From Hyphomicrobium_A sp964493785 (lineage in GTDB: Bacteria; Pseudomonadota; Alphaproteobacteria; Rhizobiales; Hyphomicrobiaceae): 64,000 nucleotides of DNA. Below the pieces are notes generated by a model, which saw nothing but the letters and a program-made list of their open reading frames with translations, was not told the DNA's origin and did no database searches. The position numbers and the translations under genes were made by a program. Of the stretch, positions 50,317 through 59,770 are shown piece after piece. Location of the stretch: the NCBI GenBank assembly GCA_964493785.1, contig CAZBPM010000019.1, forward strand, positions 1 to 64,000, given 5' to 3'. The stretch's first letter is position 1; each line of letters opens with the position of its first letter.

Positions 50317-50931
50317 ATGGCATTCCTGCGATCCTCGTCCGGCCATGACGCCTCGCTCACGGTGCGCGGGCGCAACGTTTGGCTGCGCGCTCCTGCAATG
50401 ACGGACTATCCGGCCTGGGCGGAGCTGCGTGCCATGAGCCGCGATTTCCTGACCCCCTGGGAGCCCCAATGGCAGCGCGACGAGCTTTCGCGCACCTCGT
50501 TCCGGCGCCGGGTTCGGCACTATCAGCGGGAATCGCGAGAGGATCTCGGGTACGCATTCCTCATCTATTCGGAATCCAGCGACCAGCTTATCGGTGGACT
50601 GACGCTGTCAAACATCCGGCGCGGGGTCACGCAGACGGGTGTACTGGGTTATTGGATCGGTAAACCGTTCGCCGGTCGGGGCTACATGACGCAATCGGTA
50701 CGCGCCGCGGCAACATTTGCGTTCGATACGCTGCACCTGCACCGGATCGAGGCGGCTACGATGCCGGCCAACCTCCCGTCCATGCGGGTTCTGGAGAATA
50801 ACGGCTTTCGGCGCGAAGGTTTCGCGCGCAAGCTGCTGAAGATCAACGGCGCCTGGGAAGATCACGTCCTGCACGCATTGCTGAACGGCGAAGAGCCGGG
50901 CAAAGCCGGTGCGGAGGCTTCATCCGCATGA
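50317..50931 (+). CDS. GNAT acetyltransferase (RimJ-like)
   Basis: 204 residues of the GNAT fold: GYWIGKPFAGRGYMTQSVRAA near 108-128 holds the acetyl-CoA loop (Q/RxxGxG/A as GRGYMT), HRIEAATMPANLPSMRVLENNGFRREGF near 147-173 is the RimJ/RimL pattern. Such enzymes acetylate N-termini of ribosomal or other proteins; substrate uncertain. It lies 21 nt after the peptidase and overlaps the following GGDEF-EAL gene by 4 nt, so thrC, peptidase, acetyltransferase and EAL gene form one coupled unit. Confidence 0.9.
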   Translation: MAFLRSSSGHDASLTVRGRNVWLRAPAMTDYPAWAELRAMSRDFLTPWEPQWQRDELSRTSFRRRVRHYQRESREDLGYAFLIYSESSDQLIGGLTLSNIRRGVTQTGVLGYWIGKPFAGRGYMTQSVRAAATFAFDTLHLHRIEAATMPANLPSMRVLENNGFRREGFARKLLKINGAWEDHVLHALLNGEEPGKAGAEASSA

Positions 50932-53900
50932 GGGGATGGGAGCGAGGCCGAGCGGTAAGGCGGTGGCGCGGCATCGGCTTCGATGCCGGAGCGCTGCTGC
51001 TGTTTGCGCTCGTCGCGGTGCTGCTAGCGCTGCCGGAGCCGGCCTGGGCCCTGAAGCCGATCGTCATTGAGCCGGACCAGGATCGGGTCGAGGTTACGAC
51101 GCTCGGCGAGTTTTACGATTCGCGTGGCGACAGCCTGCAAGTCGAGACCGCGGCTGCTGCCGACGGCATGACCGGCCGCATCTCGGTGACAGCGAAGACC
51201 CCGGGGACGAGCCCCAACTGGCTCGTGTTCGCGCTGACCAATCCGACCGACAAACCGGTCGAGCGCTGGCTGACGGGCGCGCGCTACAGCATCGTCGGGT
51301 CGGGAGCCGTCTGGCCCGATCTCGACGCACGGCGGATCGAGGCGGTGACGCCATCGATGGGTTTCGTACCCGAGCGCATCAAGAGCGATCGCGCCGACGT
51401 CTTCCGCATTACAATCGAGCCGGGGCAGACGGTGACATACGTTGTCGAGCTGTCGTCCGATCGGCTCGCGCGGCTCTACCTGTGGAAGCCGGTCGAGTAC
51501 GAGCTCTACTCGCGTGACCGGCTGCTGACGAACGGCATTCTGATCGGCCTGACCGGCCTACTCGCCATCTTCCTGACGGCTATCTTCGCGGCCAATCACA
51601 AGGCGATTTTTCCCAGTGCGGCGCTCGTCGCGTGGTGCGTGCTCGCCTACCTGTGCGTGGACTTCGGCTTCTTCCACAAGCTGTTCCAGCTAAAGCCGGA
51701 GGACAACGCGGTCTATAGAGCCGCGGCGGAGTCCGCGGTCGCGGCGAGTATCGTCATATTCATATCCGTGTTCCTGCGCATCGCGTTCTGGCACGGCCTC
51801 ATACGCATGCTGTTCACGGTGTGGATCATCGCGCAGCTCACGCTTGTTGCGGTGGCGGTGATCGATCCGAGGCTGGCGTCGACGTTCGCGCGCATGTCGT
51901 TCGTGATCATCGGCGCGGTGGGCGGGGCGTTCGCATTGTTCCTAGCCCTGCGGGGACAGGACCGCGCGCTGTCGTTGGTTCCGACGTGGATCCTGTTCCT
52001 GATCTGGATCTTCGGCGCGTCGATGGTGCTGACCGGAAAGCTGCAGGGCGATGCGGCCGTGCAAGGCCTCGTCTCGGGCCTGGTGCTAATCCTCATCCTT
52101 ATCGGTTTCACGGTGACGCAGTTCGCGTTCCGCTCGCTCGAGCCGATGTTCGGCGCGGCGCCGAGCGAGCTGCAGTTGCGCGCGCTGGCGGTTGATGGCG
52201 CGGGATCGGCCGTGTGGGAATGGAACGCGCGGCGCGACGAGATCAAGGTCAGTCCTGGCATCGAGGCATCGCTCGGGCTCAATCCGGGCGAGCTGTGCAC
52301 GAAGGTCGAAGACTTCTGCAAGCATCTGCATCCGGCGGATCGCGAGCGGTTCCGCATGATCCTGTGGTCGGTGCAGGAGCGCACGTGGGCGCGCATCAAG
52401 ACTGAATTCCGGATGCGCCATTCAGACAACAGCTATCGCTGGCTGGAGCTGGAAGCGGCGAGCGTGCCCAATGCGGACGCGCGTTCCATGCGCTGCGTCG
52501 GCCTCGTGCGCGACGTCACCGATGCCAAGCGGGCGCACGAGCGGCTGCTGCACGATGCGGTGCACGACAGCCTGACGGGGCTTCCCAACCGCGAGCTGCT
52601 GCTTGATCGTCTAGGCGTCGCTGTCGGCCGCACGCAAAATGAGAGCGGCGTGCGCCCCAGCATCATTTTCATCGACATCGACAAGTTCAAGAGCGTGAAC
52701 GTGTCGTTCGGGCTCGTGGTCGGCGACAGCCTGCTGCTGACCGTCGCGCGCCGTTTGCAAAGTCACCTGGGTCCGCAGGATACGCTGGCTCGCGTCGGGG
52801 GCGATCAGTTCGCCATCCTGCTGGTGTCGGAGCAGAGCCCGCAGGATCTTGCCGGACTTGCCGAGCGCGCGCGCAGGTCGCTGCGTACTCCGATCAAGAT
52901 CGCGGGGCAGGAGATCGTGCTCACCGGCTCGATCGGCATCGCCGTCTATGACGGGCAGACGCCGACGCATCTGGACCTCTACAAGGAAGCCGAGATCGCT
53001 ATGTACCGCGCCAAGCGCGGCGGTGCCGACCGGATCGAGATCTTCCGTCCGGAGATGCGCTCTGACCGCGATGACCGCGTCGCGCTCGAAAGCGATCTAC
53101 GGAAGGCGCTGGCGAAAAATCAGATCAAGGTGCTGTACCAGCCGATCATCTACCTGCCGACCGAGGAGCTTGCAGGCTTCGAGGCGCTGGTACGGTGGGA
53201 GCATCCCAAGCGCGGGCTGATGAGCCCGGTCGAGTTCATCCCTATCGCTGAGCAGTCGGACCTCATCGTGCGCCTTGGCTCGCACGTATTGTTGCGTGCC
53301 GCGCACGAGGCCGCACGCTGGCAGCGTGAGCTGCCGCGCGAGGAGCGGCCGCTGTTCGTGTCGGTCAACATTTCGAGCCGGCAGATCTTCCGGCAGAACC
53401 TGATCCAGGAGATCCGGCATATCCTTGGCCGCAATATCGTGCCGAAGGGATCGCTGAAGCTCGAGATCACCGAAAGCCTGGTGATGGAGAATCCGGAACA
53501 GGCGACGGAGATCCTAGAGTGGCTGCGTGGCGCCGGCGCGGAGCTGGCGCTCGACGACTTCGGCACGGGCTACTCGTCGCTCGCATACCTGCAACGCTTT
53601 CCGTTCGACACGATCAAGGTGGATCGCGCACTGGTGCAGGCGCACGGCGAAAGCGGCGGAGCGGGGTCGGCGATCATGCGCTCGATCGTGGCGCTGGCGC
53701 ACGAACTCGGAAAGAGCGTGGTGGCCGAGGGCGTCGAGACCGCGGAGGACGTCGCGTTCCTGCGCTCGATCAACTGCCAATACGCGCAGGGCTTCTACTA
53801 CGGCGAGCCGATGTCGGATCGCGACGTATTGCAGCTTCTGAAGATGGTGCGGACGGCCGAACACAAGCTGCGTCCGCGCGGCCTGTTCCGACCAGGCAAG

Positions 53901-54863
53901 GCGAAGACGAAGCCGCGTGGGAAGAAGTCGAATGGTGCGACGGCTCCCGCGATTGCTGCCAGTGCCGCACATGATGAAGCCCCCGCGCATGCCAATGTGC
54001 GGCCGCCGTCGGTTCCGGCGGTTATCGCCAACGGTGCTGCGCGAACGCGGCCGCGCTCGTCGGTGCTGGGCCGGATGACGCCGCCGCCCGCGGTCCCTGC
54101 CGATGTTCACGGGATGCACGAGGGTGCCGCGGGCATGCAGCCGCAGCACGACGATGGCATGATGGACGACTTCGCGCCGCCGGCCGCCATGACCATGCCG
54201 CCGCTCCCGGCCGCCCACCATGGGCAGGACGTCGTGCCGCCGGCGCAGTACGGCGCACCGCCTCAGTTCGATTTCGACCCGGGGCCGCCCGACGTTGCGA
54301 TGGCTCCGCCGCCCATGCACTTTGATCAGTTCAGCCCGCCTCCGGTCGACCAGCACGCGATGCCGCCCGCTGTGCATCAGCAGGCGTTCGGCAATGGCGG
54401 GATGCCGTACGATGCCTTCTCGGATGCGCCGATGATGGAGCAGTCGCATATGGCGCCGCCTCCGGGCATGCCGTTGCCGTTCGACCAAATGGGCGAGCAA
54501 AATCCGCTCGTTGCAGCGATGTCGGAAGAGCCCCCGCCGCATGCGCCGGCGCCGATCCATCAGCCGCAGCAGGCGATGGCGGTACCTCGGCCAGTGCAGG
54601 CGCCCTTGCGCGCGCCACAGGCTCAACCGCAACCGATGCCCCAGCACCATGTTCCGGCCGCGCCGGTGAACGGCTCGACCAATGGCGCCAAGGCGGGACC
54701 GGCAAAGACGGCGCCGGACTTTTCAGGTCTGCCGCCGGCCATGGCCGAGAGCCTCGCCAAGCTTGCGGGATTGCCGTGGCCGCCGCGTCCCGAGAACGGA
54801 CAACGCGAGCTTGAGCAGCAGGGCGCGGGCGCAGGGCCGGTCAAGCCGCGTCACGAAGGCTGA
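50928..54863 (+). CDS. 7TM-PAS-GGDEF-EAL cyclic-di-GMP protein with Met/His/Pro-rich tail
   Basis: 1311 residues. A signal anchor (about 18-41) leads into a periplasmic beta domain (about 42-195), then about seven membrane helices (about 200-405), a PAS domain (about 425-545, HLHPADRERFRM), GGDEF (about 548-705), EAL (about 715-960) and a 330-residue disordered tail. The GGDEF signature is GGDQF (624-628), so the metal-binding Glu is Gln627 and cyclase activity is doubtful; there is no RxxD inhibitory site. EAL is intact: EALVRW from Glu752, SVNISSRQ, EITES, DDFGTGYSSL, KVDRALV and EGVET, so phosphodiesterase activity is likely. The tail (about 985-1311) is rich in Met, His, Pro and Gln, which is rare in this class. 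Start ATG 50928 overlaps the acetyltransferase stop by 4 nt. Confidence 0.95.
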   Translation: MRGWERGRAVRRWRGIGFDAGALLLFALVAVLLALPEPAWALKPIVIEPDQDRVEVTTLGEFYDSRGDSLQVETAAAADGMTGRISVTAKTPGTSPNWLVFALTNPTDKPVERWLTGARYSIVGSGAVWPDLDARRIEAVTPSMGFVPERIKSDRADVFRITIEPGQTVTYVVELSSDRLARLYLWKPVEYELYSRDRLLTNGILIGLTGLLAIFLTAIFAANHKAIFPSAALVAWCVLAYLCVDFGFFHKLFQLKPEDNAVYRAAAESAVAASIVIFISVFLRIAFWHGLIRMLFTVWIIAQLTLVAVAVIDPRLASTFARMSFVIIGAVGGAFALFLALRGQDRALSLVPTWILFLIWIFGASMVLTGKLQGDAAVQGLVSGLVLILILIGFTVTQFAFRSLEPMFGAAPSELQLRALAVDGAGSAVWEWNARRDEIKVSPGIEASLGLNPGELCTKVEDFCKHLHPADRERFRMILWSVQERTWARIKTEFRMRHSDNSYRWLELEAASVPNADARSMRCVGLVRDVTDAKRAHERLLHDAVHDSLTGLPNRELLLDRLGVAVGRTQNESGVRPSIIFIDIDKFKSVNVSFGLVVGDSLLLTVARRLQSHLGPQDTLARVGGDQFAILLVSEQSPQDLAGLAERARRSLRTPIKIAGQEIVLTGSIGIAVYDGQTPTHLDLYKEAEIAMYRAKRGGADRIEIFRPEMRSDRDDRVALESDLRKALAKNQIKVLYQPIIYLPTEELAGFEALVRWEHPKRGLMSPVEFIPIAEQSDLIVRLGSHVLLRAAHEAARWQRELPREERPLFVSVNISSRQIFRQNLIQEIRHILGRNIVPKGSLKLEITESLVMENPEQATEILEWLRGAGAELALDDFGTGYSSLAYLQRFPFDTIKVDRALVQAHGESGGAGSAIMRSIVALAHELGKSVVAEGVETAEDVAFLRSINCQYAQGFYYGEPMSDRDVLQLLKMVRTAEHKLRPRGLFRPGKAKTKPRGKKSNGATAPAIAASAAHDEAPAHANVRPPSVPAVIANGAARTRPRSSVLGRMTPPPAVPADVHGMHEGAAGMQPQHDDGMMDDFAPPAAMTMPPLPAAHHGQDVVPPAQYGAPPQFDFDPGPPDVAMAPPPMHFDQFSPPPVDQHAMPPAVHQQAFGNGGMPYDAFSDAPMMEQSHMAPPPGMPLPFDQMGEQNPLVAAMSEEPPPHAPAPIHQPQQAMAVPRPVQAPLRAPQAQPQPMPQHHVPAAPVNGSTNGAKAGPAKTAPDFSGLPPAMAESLAKLAGLPWPPRPENGQRELEQQGAGAGPVKPRHEG

Positions 54864-54947
54864 TTTCGAACGAGCGCTGAGCTGAACGCAGAAATGCATC
54901 CTCTCACCACCGTGGAGCGGCCTGCATGCGCGCAGCAACCGTCAATG

Positions 54948-55562
54948 TCAGGCGTGGCCGGAAGCGTTGACCAGATGTGAGGGATCGATGCCGATCTTCG
55001 CCAGGGCTCGCGCGTATTTGCTCTCGAGATTGGGGTCGAAGATGATGTCCGGGTCGGCGGGGCAGTTGAGCCAGCCGTTGGCCTGTATCTCGCTTTCGAG
55101 CTGGCCAGGCGACCAGCCGGCGTAGCCCAGTGCGAGGAGGGCGCGATTGGGGCCGTGGCCTTCCGCGATCGCTTTCAAGATGTCGATCGTTGCGGTGAGG
55201 CAAACGCCGTCCTCGATCGGCAAGGTCGAGTCGTCGGCGAAATAATCGGAGCTGTGCAGGACGAAGCCGCGTCCGGTTTCCACCGGTCCGCCAACGTGGA
55301 TGGACAGGTTGCTGCCGCCGAGGATGCCGGTTTCGTCATCCGGCGAGACGATGCCGAGACGCTCGAGTAGATCGGGAAAGGATATGTGCGAGGCGCGTTG
55401 GTTGATGATGAGTCCCATGGCGCCGTCCTCGGAGTGGGCGCAAAGGTAAATGACCGAGCGCGCAAAGCGCTGGTCGGACATCACCGGCATGGCAACGAGA
55501 AGCTGACCGTCGAGGTAGCCTTCCGCGGACGCGCGGTCGAGTTCGGGGCGAGCGATCTTCAT
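54948..55562 (-). CDS. YqgE/AlgH family protein
   Basis: 204 residues. The UPF0301 pattern is clear: LDGQLLVAMPVMSDQRFARSVIYLCAHSEDGAMGLIIN near 17-54 and a central HVGGPVETGRGFVLHS near 90-105, ending LALGYAGWSPGQLESEIQANGWL near 144-166. The family is small and cytoplasmic; it may act in transcription regulation but its biochemical role is unknown. It is convergent with the EAL gene and divergent from the DsbD-like gene. Confidence 0.95.
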   Translation of the reverse strand: MKIARPELDRASAEGYLDGQLLVAMPVMSDQRFARSVIYLCAHSEDGAMGLIINQRASHISFPDLLERLGIVSPDDETGILGGSNLSIHVGGPVETGRGFVLHSSDYFADDSTLPIEDGVCLTATIDILKAIAEGHGPNRALLALGYAGWSPGQLESEIQANGWLNCPADPDIIFDPNLESKYARALAKIGIDPSHLVNASGHA

Positions 55563-55752
55563 AGGGGCAGATTATCGCGCCCGGGGGCATCGTGTGAAGC
55601 CGTCAATTGGCCCAATGTCATTTGCATAAGCCTGCTTAAGGGGCGGTTCAGCTATTTTGTCCGTACAGCGTCGTTTGCGGGCGATCGGCAAGGCGCTACA
55701 ACGCTCGTCAAACCGAACCGACGTCAAAACGTTCCGGCAGGAAACAAAAAGC

Positions 55753-56583
55753 ATGCCCAAGCATCTGGGAACTTCTGTGGCGGCGTTGGCCGGGCTCGGG
55801 ATGCTTATTTCCTGCATCGGCACCGCGATTGGCGAAGAGGTCGCTTCCGCCTGGGTCGAGGGGCACAACTCCCGGGCGCGCCTCGTCGGGGGCGCAGGCA
55901 TGGCGGGTATCGAACTGCAGTTGCCTGAGGGTTGGAAGACCTATTGGCGCACGCCGGGCGATGCAGGTGGGGTCCCGCCCTCGTTCGATTGGTCGGGGTC
56001 ATCGAACCTCGAAAGCGCGCAGGTGTTTTATCCGGCGCCGAAGCGTTTCACCGACCAGTCGGGTGACACGGTCGGTTACAAGGGGGATGTGACGTTCCCG
56101 GTGCGGCTGAAGCCGAAGGACCCGGCAAAGCCGATCGATGTGAGTGTCACCGTCGATTATGGGGTCTGCAAGGACATCTGCATTCCCGCGGAAGCCAAGC
56201 TCACACTGTCGGTGCCCCCGGGCGCCGCGATGCCGGAAGATCTGGTGGAGGCGATGGCGAAGGTTCCAGCGCCGCCGCAGGCGCGACGCGAGAGCGACCC
56301 AGTGCTGAAGAAGACCGTTGCCGAACTGTCGGCGCCGAAACCGAAGCTGGTCATCGAGGCGGAGTTTCCGGCGGGGACGGAGCACGCCGACGCGTTCGTG
56401 GAAGGACCGGACGGACTGTATGTTCCACTGCCCAAGAAGGTTGCGGACGACGGCAAAGGCGCGGTGACTTTCGAAGTCGATCTCAGTAGCGATGTCGATA
56501 TCGCGGCACTGAAGGGAAAGCCGCTGACGGTGACGATCGTCTCCGACAAGGGACAGTCTGAGGAAACGTTCCCGCTGCAGTGA
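55753..56583 (+). CDS. Exported DsbD N-terminal-like (thiol:disulfide) protein
   Basis: 276 residues. A signal peptide (about 1-27, LAGLGMLISCIGTAIG) precedes a beta-rich domain of the DsbD alpha type: LPEGWKTYWRTPGDAGGVPPSFDW near 56-79, then VDYGVCKDICIPAE near 137-150 with the CxxxC redox cysteines. DsbD alpha passes electrons to periplasmic partners; the membrane domain of DsbD is not encoded here, so it probably works with a separate CcdA-like protein, as proposed for similar Hyphomicrobiales proteins. AGGAAA precedes ATG 55753, which removes about 32 codons of an open frame from 55657. It is 38 nt before the peroxiredoxin, suggesting cotranscription. Confidence 0.85.
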   Translation: MPKHLGTSVAALAGLGMLISCIGTAIGEEVASAWVEGHNSRARLVGGAGMAGIELQLPEGWKTYWRTPGDAGGVPPSFDWSGSSNLESAQVFYPAPKRFTDQSGDTVGYKGDVTFPVRLKPKDPAKPIDVSVTVDYGVCKDICIPAEAKLTLSVPPGAAMPEDLVEAMAKVPAPPQARRESDPVLKKTVAELSAPKPKLVIEAEFPAGTEHADAFVEGPDGLYVPLPKKVADDGKGAVTFEVDLSSDVDIAALKGKPLTVTIVSDKGQSEETFPLQ

Positions 56584-56621
56584 AGTGAGCGTAGCGGAAG
56601 AAACATTCAACGAGGCAAAAG

Positions 56622-57119
56622 ATGACGATCAATGTGGGCGACAAGCTTCCCGACAGCAGCTTCACGGTGATGACGGCGGATGGTCCGGCAAAGAAATCGA
56701 CGAGTGAGATCTTTGCCGGGAAGAAGGTCGCTCTTTTCGCGGTGCCGGGCGCATTCACGCCGACGTGCCAGCAGCAACATGTTCCGGGCTTCGTTGACCG
56801 GGTGGACGAATTGCGCGGCAAGGGCATCGATGTCATCGCCTGCACGGCGGTCAATGACGTGTTCGTGCTGACGGAGTTCGCCAAGGCCACCGGAGCGGAA
56901 GGCAAGATCCTGATGCTCGCCGACGGTAGCGGAGACTTCGCCAAGGCGGTTGGCCTCGATATCGATCTCGGCCCGTTCGGGCTGGGGCTGCGGTCGAAGC
57001 GCTATTCGATGCTGGTCCAGGACGGCGTCGTTAAGGCGCTCAACGTCGAGGACATTCCTCCAAACCACGACAAGTCCAGCGCGGCGACGCTCTGCTCCAT
57101 CATCGATCACACGCTCTAA
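56622..57119 (+). CDS. Peroxiredoxin (Prx5 type)
   Basis: 165 residues. Peroxidatic Cys49 lies in VPGAFTPTCQQQHVPGF (41-57), the Prx5 signature with the PxxxT/SxxC motif. A further Cys (in IACTAVND near 73) and Cys158 in LCSIIDHT could act as resolving cysteines. It reduces hydrogen peroxide and alkyl peroxides in the cytoplasm, using glutaredoxin or thioredoxin as donor. It lies after the DsbD-like gene and convergent with rnhA, so oxidative defence and thiol transfer are grouped here. Confidence 0.95.
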   Translation: MTINVGDKLPDSSFTVMTADGPAKKSTSEIFAGKKVALFAVPGAFTPTCQQQHVPGFVDRVDELRGKGIDVIACTAVNDVFVLTEFAKATGAEGKILMLADGSGDFAKAVGLDIDLGPFGLGLRSKRYSMLVQDGVVKALNVEDIPPNHDKSSAATLCSIIDHTL

Positions 57120-57150
57120 GCTTCTGAGATCGGCGGGGCGACGTTCAAGC

Positions 57151-57618
57151 CTATTTGGCGCCCATGTTCCGTTTGGGCTTGAACTCTTCCATACCGAGGC
57201 GCGCCAATTCGTCGGCACGCTCGTTCTCGGCGTGTCCAGCGTGTCCCTTGACCCATCGCCAGTCGATCTCGTGGACGCGCCTCGCCTCGTCCAGGCGCTG
57301 CCATAGCTCGGCATTCTTCACCGGCTTCTTGTCGGCGGTCTTCCAGCCGTTCTTCTTCCAGCCGTGGATCCACTGCGTGATGCCCTTCATCACGTACTGG
57401 CTGTCGGTGTGGAGTTCGACGCGACTTGGCTTCTTGAGTGCGTCGAGGGCGGCTATGGCCGCCATAAGCTCCATGCGGTTGTTGGTCGTGACGGGCTCGC
57501 CGCCGAATATCTCCTTGCAGGTGTCGCGATAGGTCAGGATCGCACCCCAACCGCCGGGGCCCGGGTTACCCGAGCACGCGCCGTCCGTGTAGATGATGAT
57601 GGGCGGGCGGTCGGTCAT
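57151..57618 (-). CDS. rnhA: Ribonuclease HI
   Basis: 155 residues, the normal length for type 1 RNase H. Catalytic residues are Asp10 in IIIYTDGACSGNPGPGGWG, Glu in NNRMELMAAIAAL near 47, Asp in LHTDSQYVMKGI near 69, and the His/Asp end in WVKGHAGHAENERADELA near 118-135. It cuts the RNA of RNA/DNA hybrids. It overlaps thrB by 4 nt, an arrangement of ispH-thrB-rnhA common in Hyphomicrobiales. Confidence 0.97.
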   Translation of the reverse strand: MTDRPPIIIYTDGACSGNPGPGGWGAILTYRDTCKEIFGGEPVTTNNRMELMAAIAALDALKKPSRVELHTDSQYVMKGITQWIHGWKKNGWKTADKKPVKNAELWQRLDEARRVHEIDWRWVKGHAGHAENERADELARLGMEEFKPKRNMGAK

Positions 57619-58589
57619 GGCGAAGATCCGTTCAGTCCGTATTCGGCGATGGAGCGAATGCCCTGGTGGAAGCGCAGGCGGCGCACATACTCAACGGGAT
57701 TTTTCGGGCTGACGAGCGCGTCTTTCGGCGTGTTGAGCCAGTCGTAAGCCCGCGTCAGCAGGAAGCGCATCGCAGCGCCGCGCGCAAGGGTCGGCATGGC
57801 GTTGCGCTCTACTGGAGTGAGCTTACGCACTTCCTCGTAGCCGCGTAGCAGAGCGCGCCCCTTGGTGATGTTGAACGACAGGTCCTTCTCGAAGCACCAG
57901 GCGTTGAGGCAGACGGCGAGGTCGTAGGCGAGATAATCGTTGCAGGCGAAATAGAAGTCGATGAGGCCGCTGAGCTCGTCATCGATGAAGAACACGTTGT
58001 CGGGGAAGAGATCTGCGTGGATCACTCCAGCGGGGAGGTCGCGCGGCCAAGCAGCATCGAGGTGGGCCAACTCCTGCGTGATGAGCGGCGCCAGATCGGG
58101 CGCAATCTCGGAGGCCCGGTCGGCAAAACGCTCATAGAGCGGGCGCCAGCCGGACAGGCCCAGGGCGTTGGCGCGGCGAAGCTCGAAGCCTTCGCCGCCG
58201 AGGTGCATTTGGGCCAGCGCGCGGCCGACGGCGGCGCAGTGCTCAGCGGTGGGACGACGAACCCAAAAGCCTTCGAGGAATGTGACGAGCGCAGCCGGGC
58301 GACCCGAGAGCGTGCTCAGAGCATTGCCTTGAGCGTTGCGCACGGGCGTAGGGCAGGTGACGCCGTGCGCGGCCAGGTGCTCCATGAGACCGAGGTAAAA
58401 CGGCAGGTCGGCGACCTCGACGCGTTTCTCGTAGAGCGTGAGGATGAACGGTCCCGTTGAGGTGTGCACGATATAGTTCGTGTTCTCGACGCCCTCGGCG
58501 ATGCCCTTGAACGACAGGAGCTGGCCGAGGCCGTAGCTGGTGATGAAGCTGGCCAGCTCTTCGTCGCTGACTTCGGTATAGACGGCCAT
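57615..58589 (-). CDS. thrB: Homoserine kinase (APH-type ThrB)
   Basis: 324 residues of the aminoglycoside-phosphotransferase fold rather than the GHMP ThrB. Marks are NTNYIVHTSTGPFILTLYEK near 36-55, the Brenner motif GVIHADLFPDNVFF near 194-207, and LIDFYFACND near 214-223. It phosphorylates homoserine, feeding threonine synthase encoded at 47618-49030. The longest frame starts at 58652 with a proline-rich leader; ATG 58589 gives the conserved MAVYTEVSDEELASF start and leaves 25 nt after ispH. Confidence 0.95.
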   Translation of the reverse strand: MAVYTEVSDEELASFITSYGLGQLLSFKGIAEGVENTNYIVHTSTGPFILTLYEKRVEVADLPFYLGLMEHLAAHGVTCPTPVRNAQGNALSTLSGRPAALVTFLEGFWVRRPTAEHCAAVGRALAQMHLGGEGFELRRANALGLSGWRPLYERFADRASEIAPDLAPLITQELAHLDAAWPRDLPAGVIHADLFPDNVFFIDDELSGLIDFYFACNDYLAYDLAVCLNAWCFEKDLSFNITKGRALLRGYEEVRKLTPVERNAMPTLARGAAMRFLLTRAYDWLNTPKDALVSPKNPVEYVRRLRFHQGIRSIAEYGLNGSSP

Positions 58590-58614
58590 TGGCTCGCGAT
58601 CGATTGGGGGAGGA

Positions 58615-59604
58615 TCAGGCGGCGGGAGCGGGACGCAGCTCCCGAGGGACATTGAACGCGATTCGTTCGAGTGCGGTCGTCACTGTCTCGAGCTTGACGT
58701 CGAAACGCTCGCGGAAGGCTTCGATCACCTCCTCAACCAATGTTTCGGGGGCTGAGGCACCGGCAGTGATGCCTACGCTTCCAACTCCGGACAGTTCAGG
58801 CCAGGGAATGCTCGCAGCGCCTTCGATGAGGTGCGACTTGGGGCAACCCGCCCGCTGAGCGACCTCAACCAGGCGCAGCGAATTGGAGCTTTGCGGGCTG
58901 CCGACAACGAGAAGGCAGTCGACTTTAGGGGCGATCTCCTTCACCGCGGCCTGCCGATTGGTGGTCGCGTAGCAGATGTCCTCCTTGTGCGGCCCGACGA
59001 TGTTCGGAAAGCGGCGGCGCAGGATGGCGACGATCGATGCGGTGTCGTCGACGGATAAGGTGGTCTGAGTGACAAACGCCAGTTTCTCAGGGGTCGCCGG
59101 CATGATTTGCTCGGCGTCTGCGGCGGTTTCGATCAGGGTTACCGCGCCGGCCGGGAGCTGGCCCATGGTGCCTACGACCTCGGGGTGGCCCGCGTGGCCG
59201 ATCAGCAGGATTTCGAGGCCTTCGTCGTAGTGGCGGCCGGCCTCGTTGTGGACTTTGGACACGAGCGGGCAGGTGGCGTCGAGGACGAAAAGATTACGCA
59301 GCTTGGCGGCCGCGGGCACCGACTTGGCCACGCCATGTGCCGAAAAGATCACTGGCTGGTCGGTCTCTGGTATGTCGCCCAACTCCTCCACAAAAACGGC
59401 ACCTTTGGCCCTCAGGGAATCGACGACAAATCGATTGTGCACGATCTCATGGCGCACGTAGACGGGGGCTCCGAATTTGGCCAAAGCCAGTTCGACAATC
59501 TGGATGGCCCGGTCTACTCCGGCGCAGAATCCGCGCGGGGCGGCCAAAAATATGGTGAGCGGCGGCCGGGACCGTGGCGGCGCTATTTCGGGGAGAGCGG
59601 ACAT
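58615..59604 (-). CDS. ispH: 4-hydroxy-3-methylbut-2-enyl diphosphate reductase
   Basis: 329 residues. The three iron-sulfur cluster cysteines are Cys27 in RGFCAGVDRAI, Cys112 in DATCPLVSKVH and Cys211 in DICYATTNRQ, with GHAGHPEVVGTMGQ near 136-149 and VVGSPQSSNS near 232. It makes isopentenyl and dimethylallyl diphosphate at the end of the MEP pathway. The N-terminus has a short proline-rich extension. It is first of an ispH-thrB-rnhA transcript. Confidence 0.97.
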   Translation of the reverse strand: MSALPEIAPPRSRPPLTIFLAAPRGFCAGVDRAIQIVELALAKFGAPVYVRHEIVHNRFVVDSLRAKGAVFVEELGDIPETDQPVIFSAHGVAKSVPAAAKLRNLFVLDATCPLVSKVHNEAGRHYDEGLEILLIGHAGHPEVVGTMGQLPAGAVTLIETAADAEQIMPATPEKLAFVTQTTLSVDDTASIVAILRRRFPNIVGPHKEDICYATTNRQAAVKEIAPKVDCLLVVGSPQSSNSLRLVEVAQRAGCPKSHLIEGAASIPWPELSGVGSVGITAGASAPETLVEEVIEAFRERFDVKLETVTTALERIAFNVPRELRPAPAA

Positions 59605-59770
59605 CGCTTTCTCTGTCTACCCAAGTGCTTCCAGTTGCAAGGCGCTTGGTTGGGTTAGTCGGGGGTGGTAGGCTTTGAGCCGAGACAATACAGGAAGCCT
59701 CCGCCGCCGGCCTAGGGGTTTGGTACCCTACGGCAGCAGAGAGGCCATCGAGGGGTCGAGCCGGGGCAGG

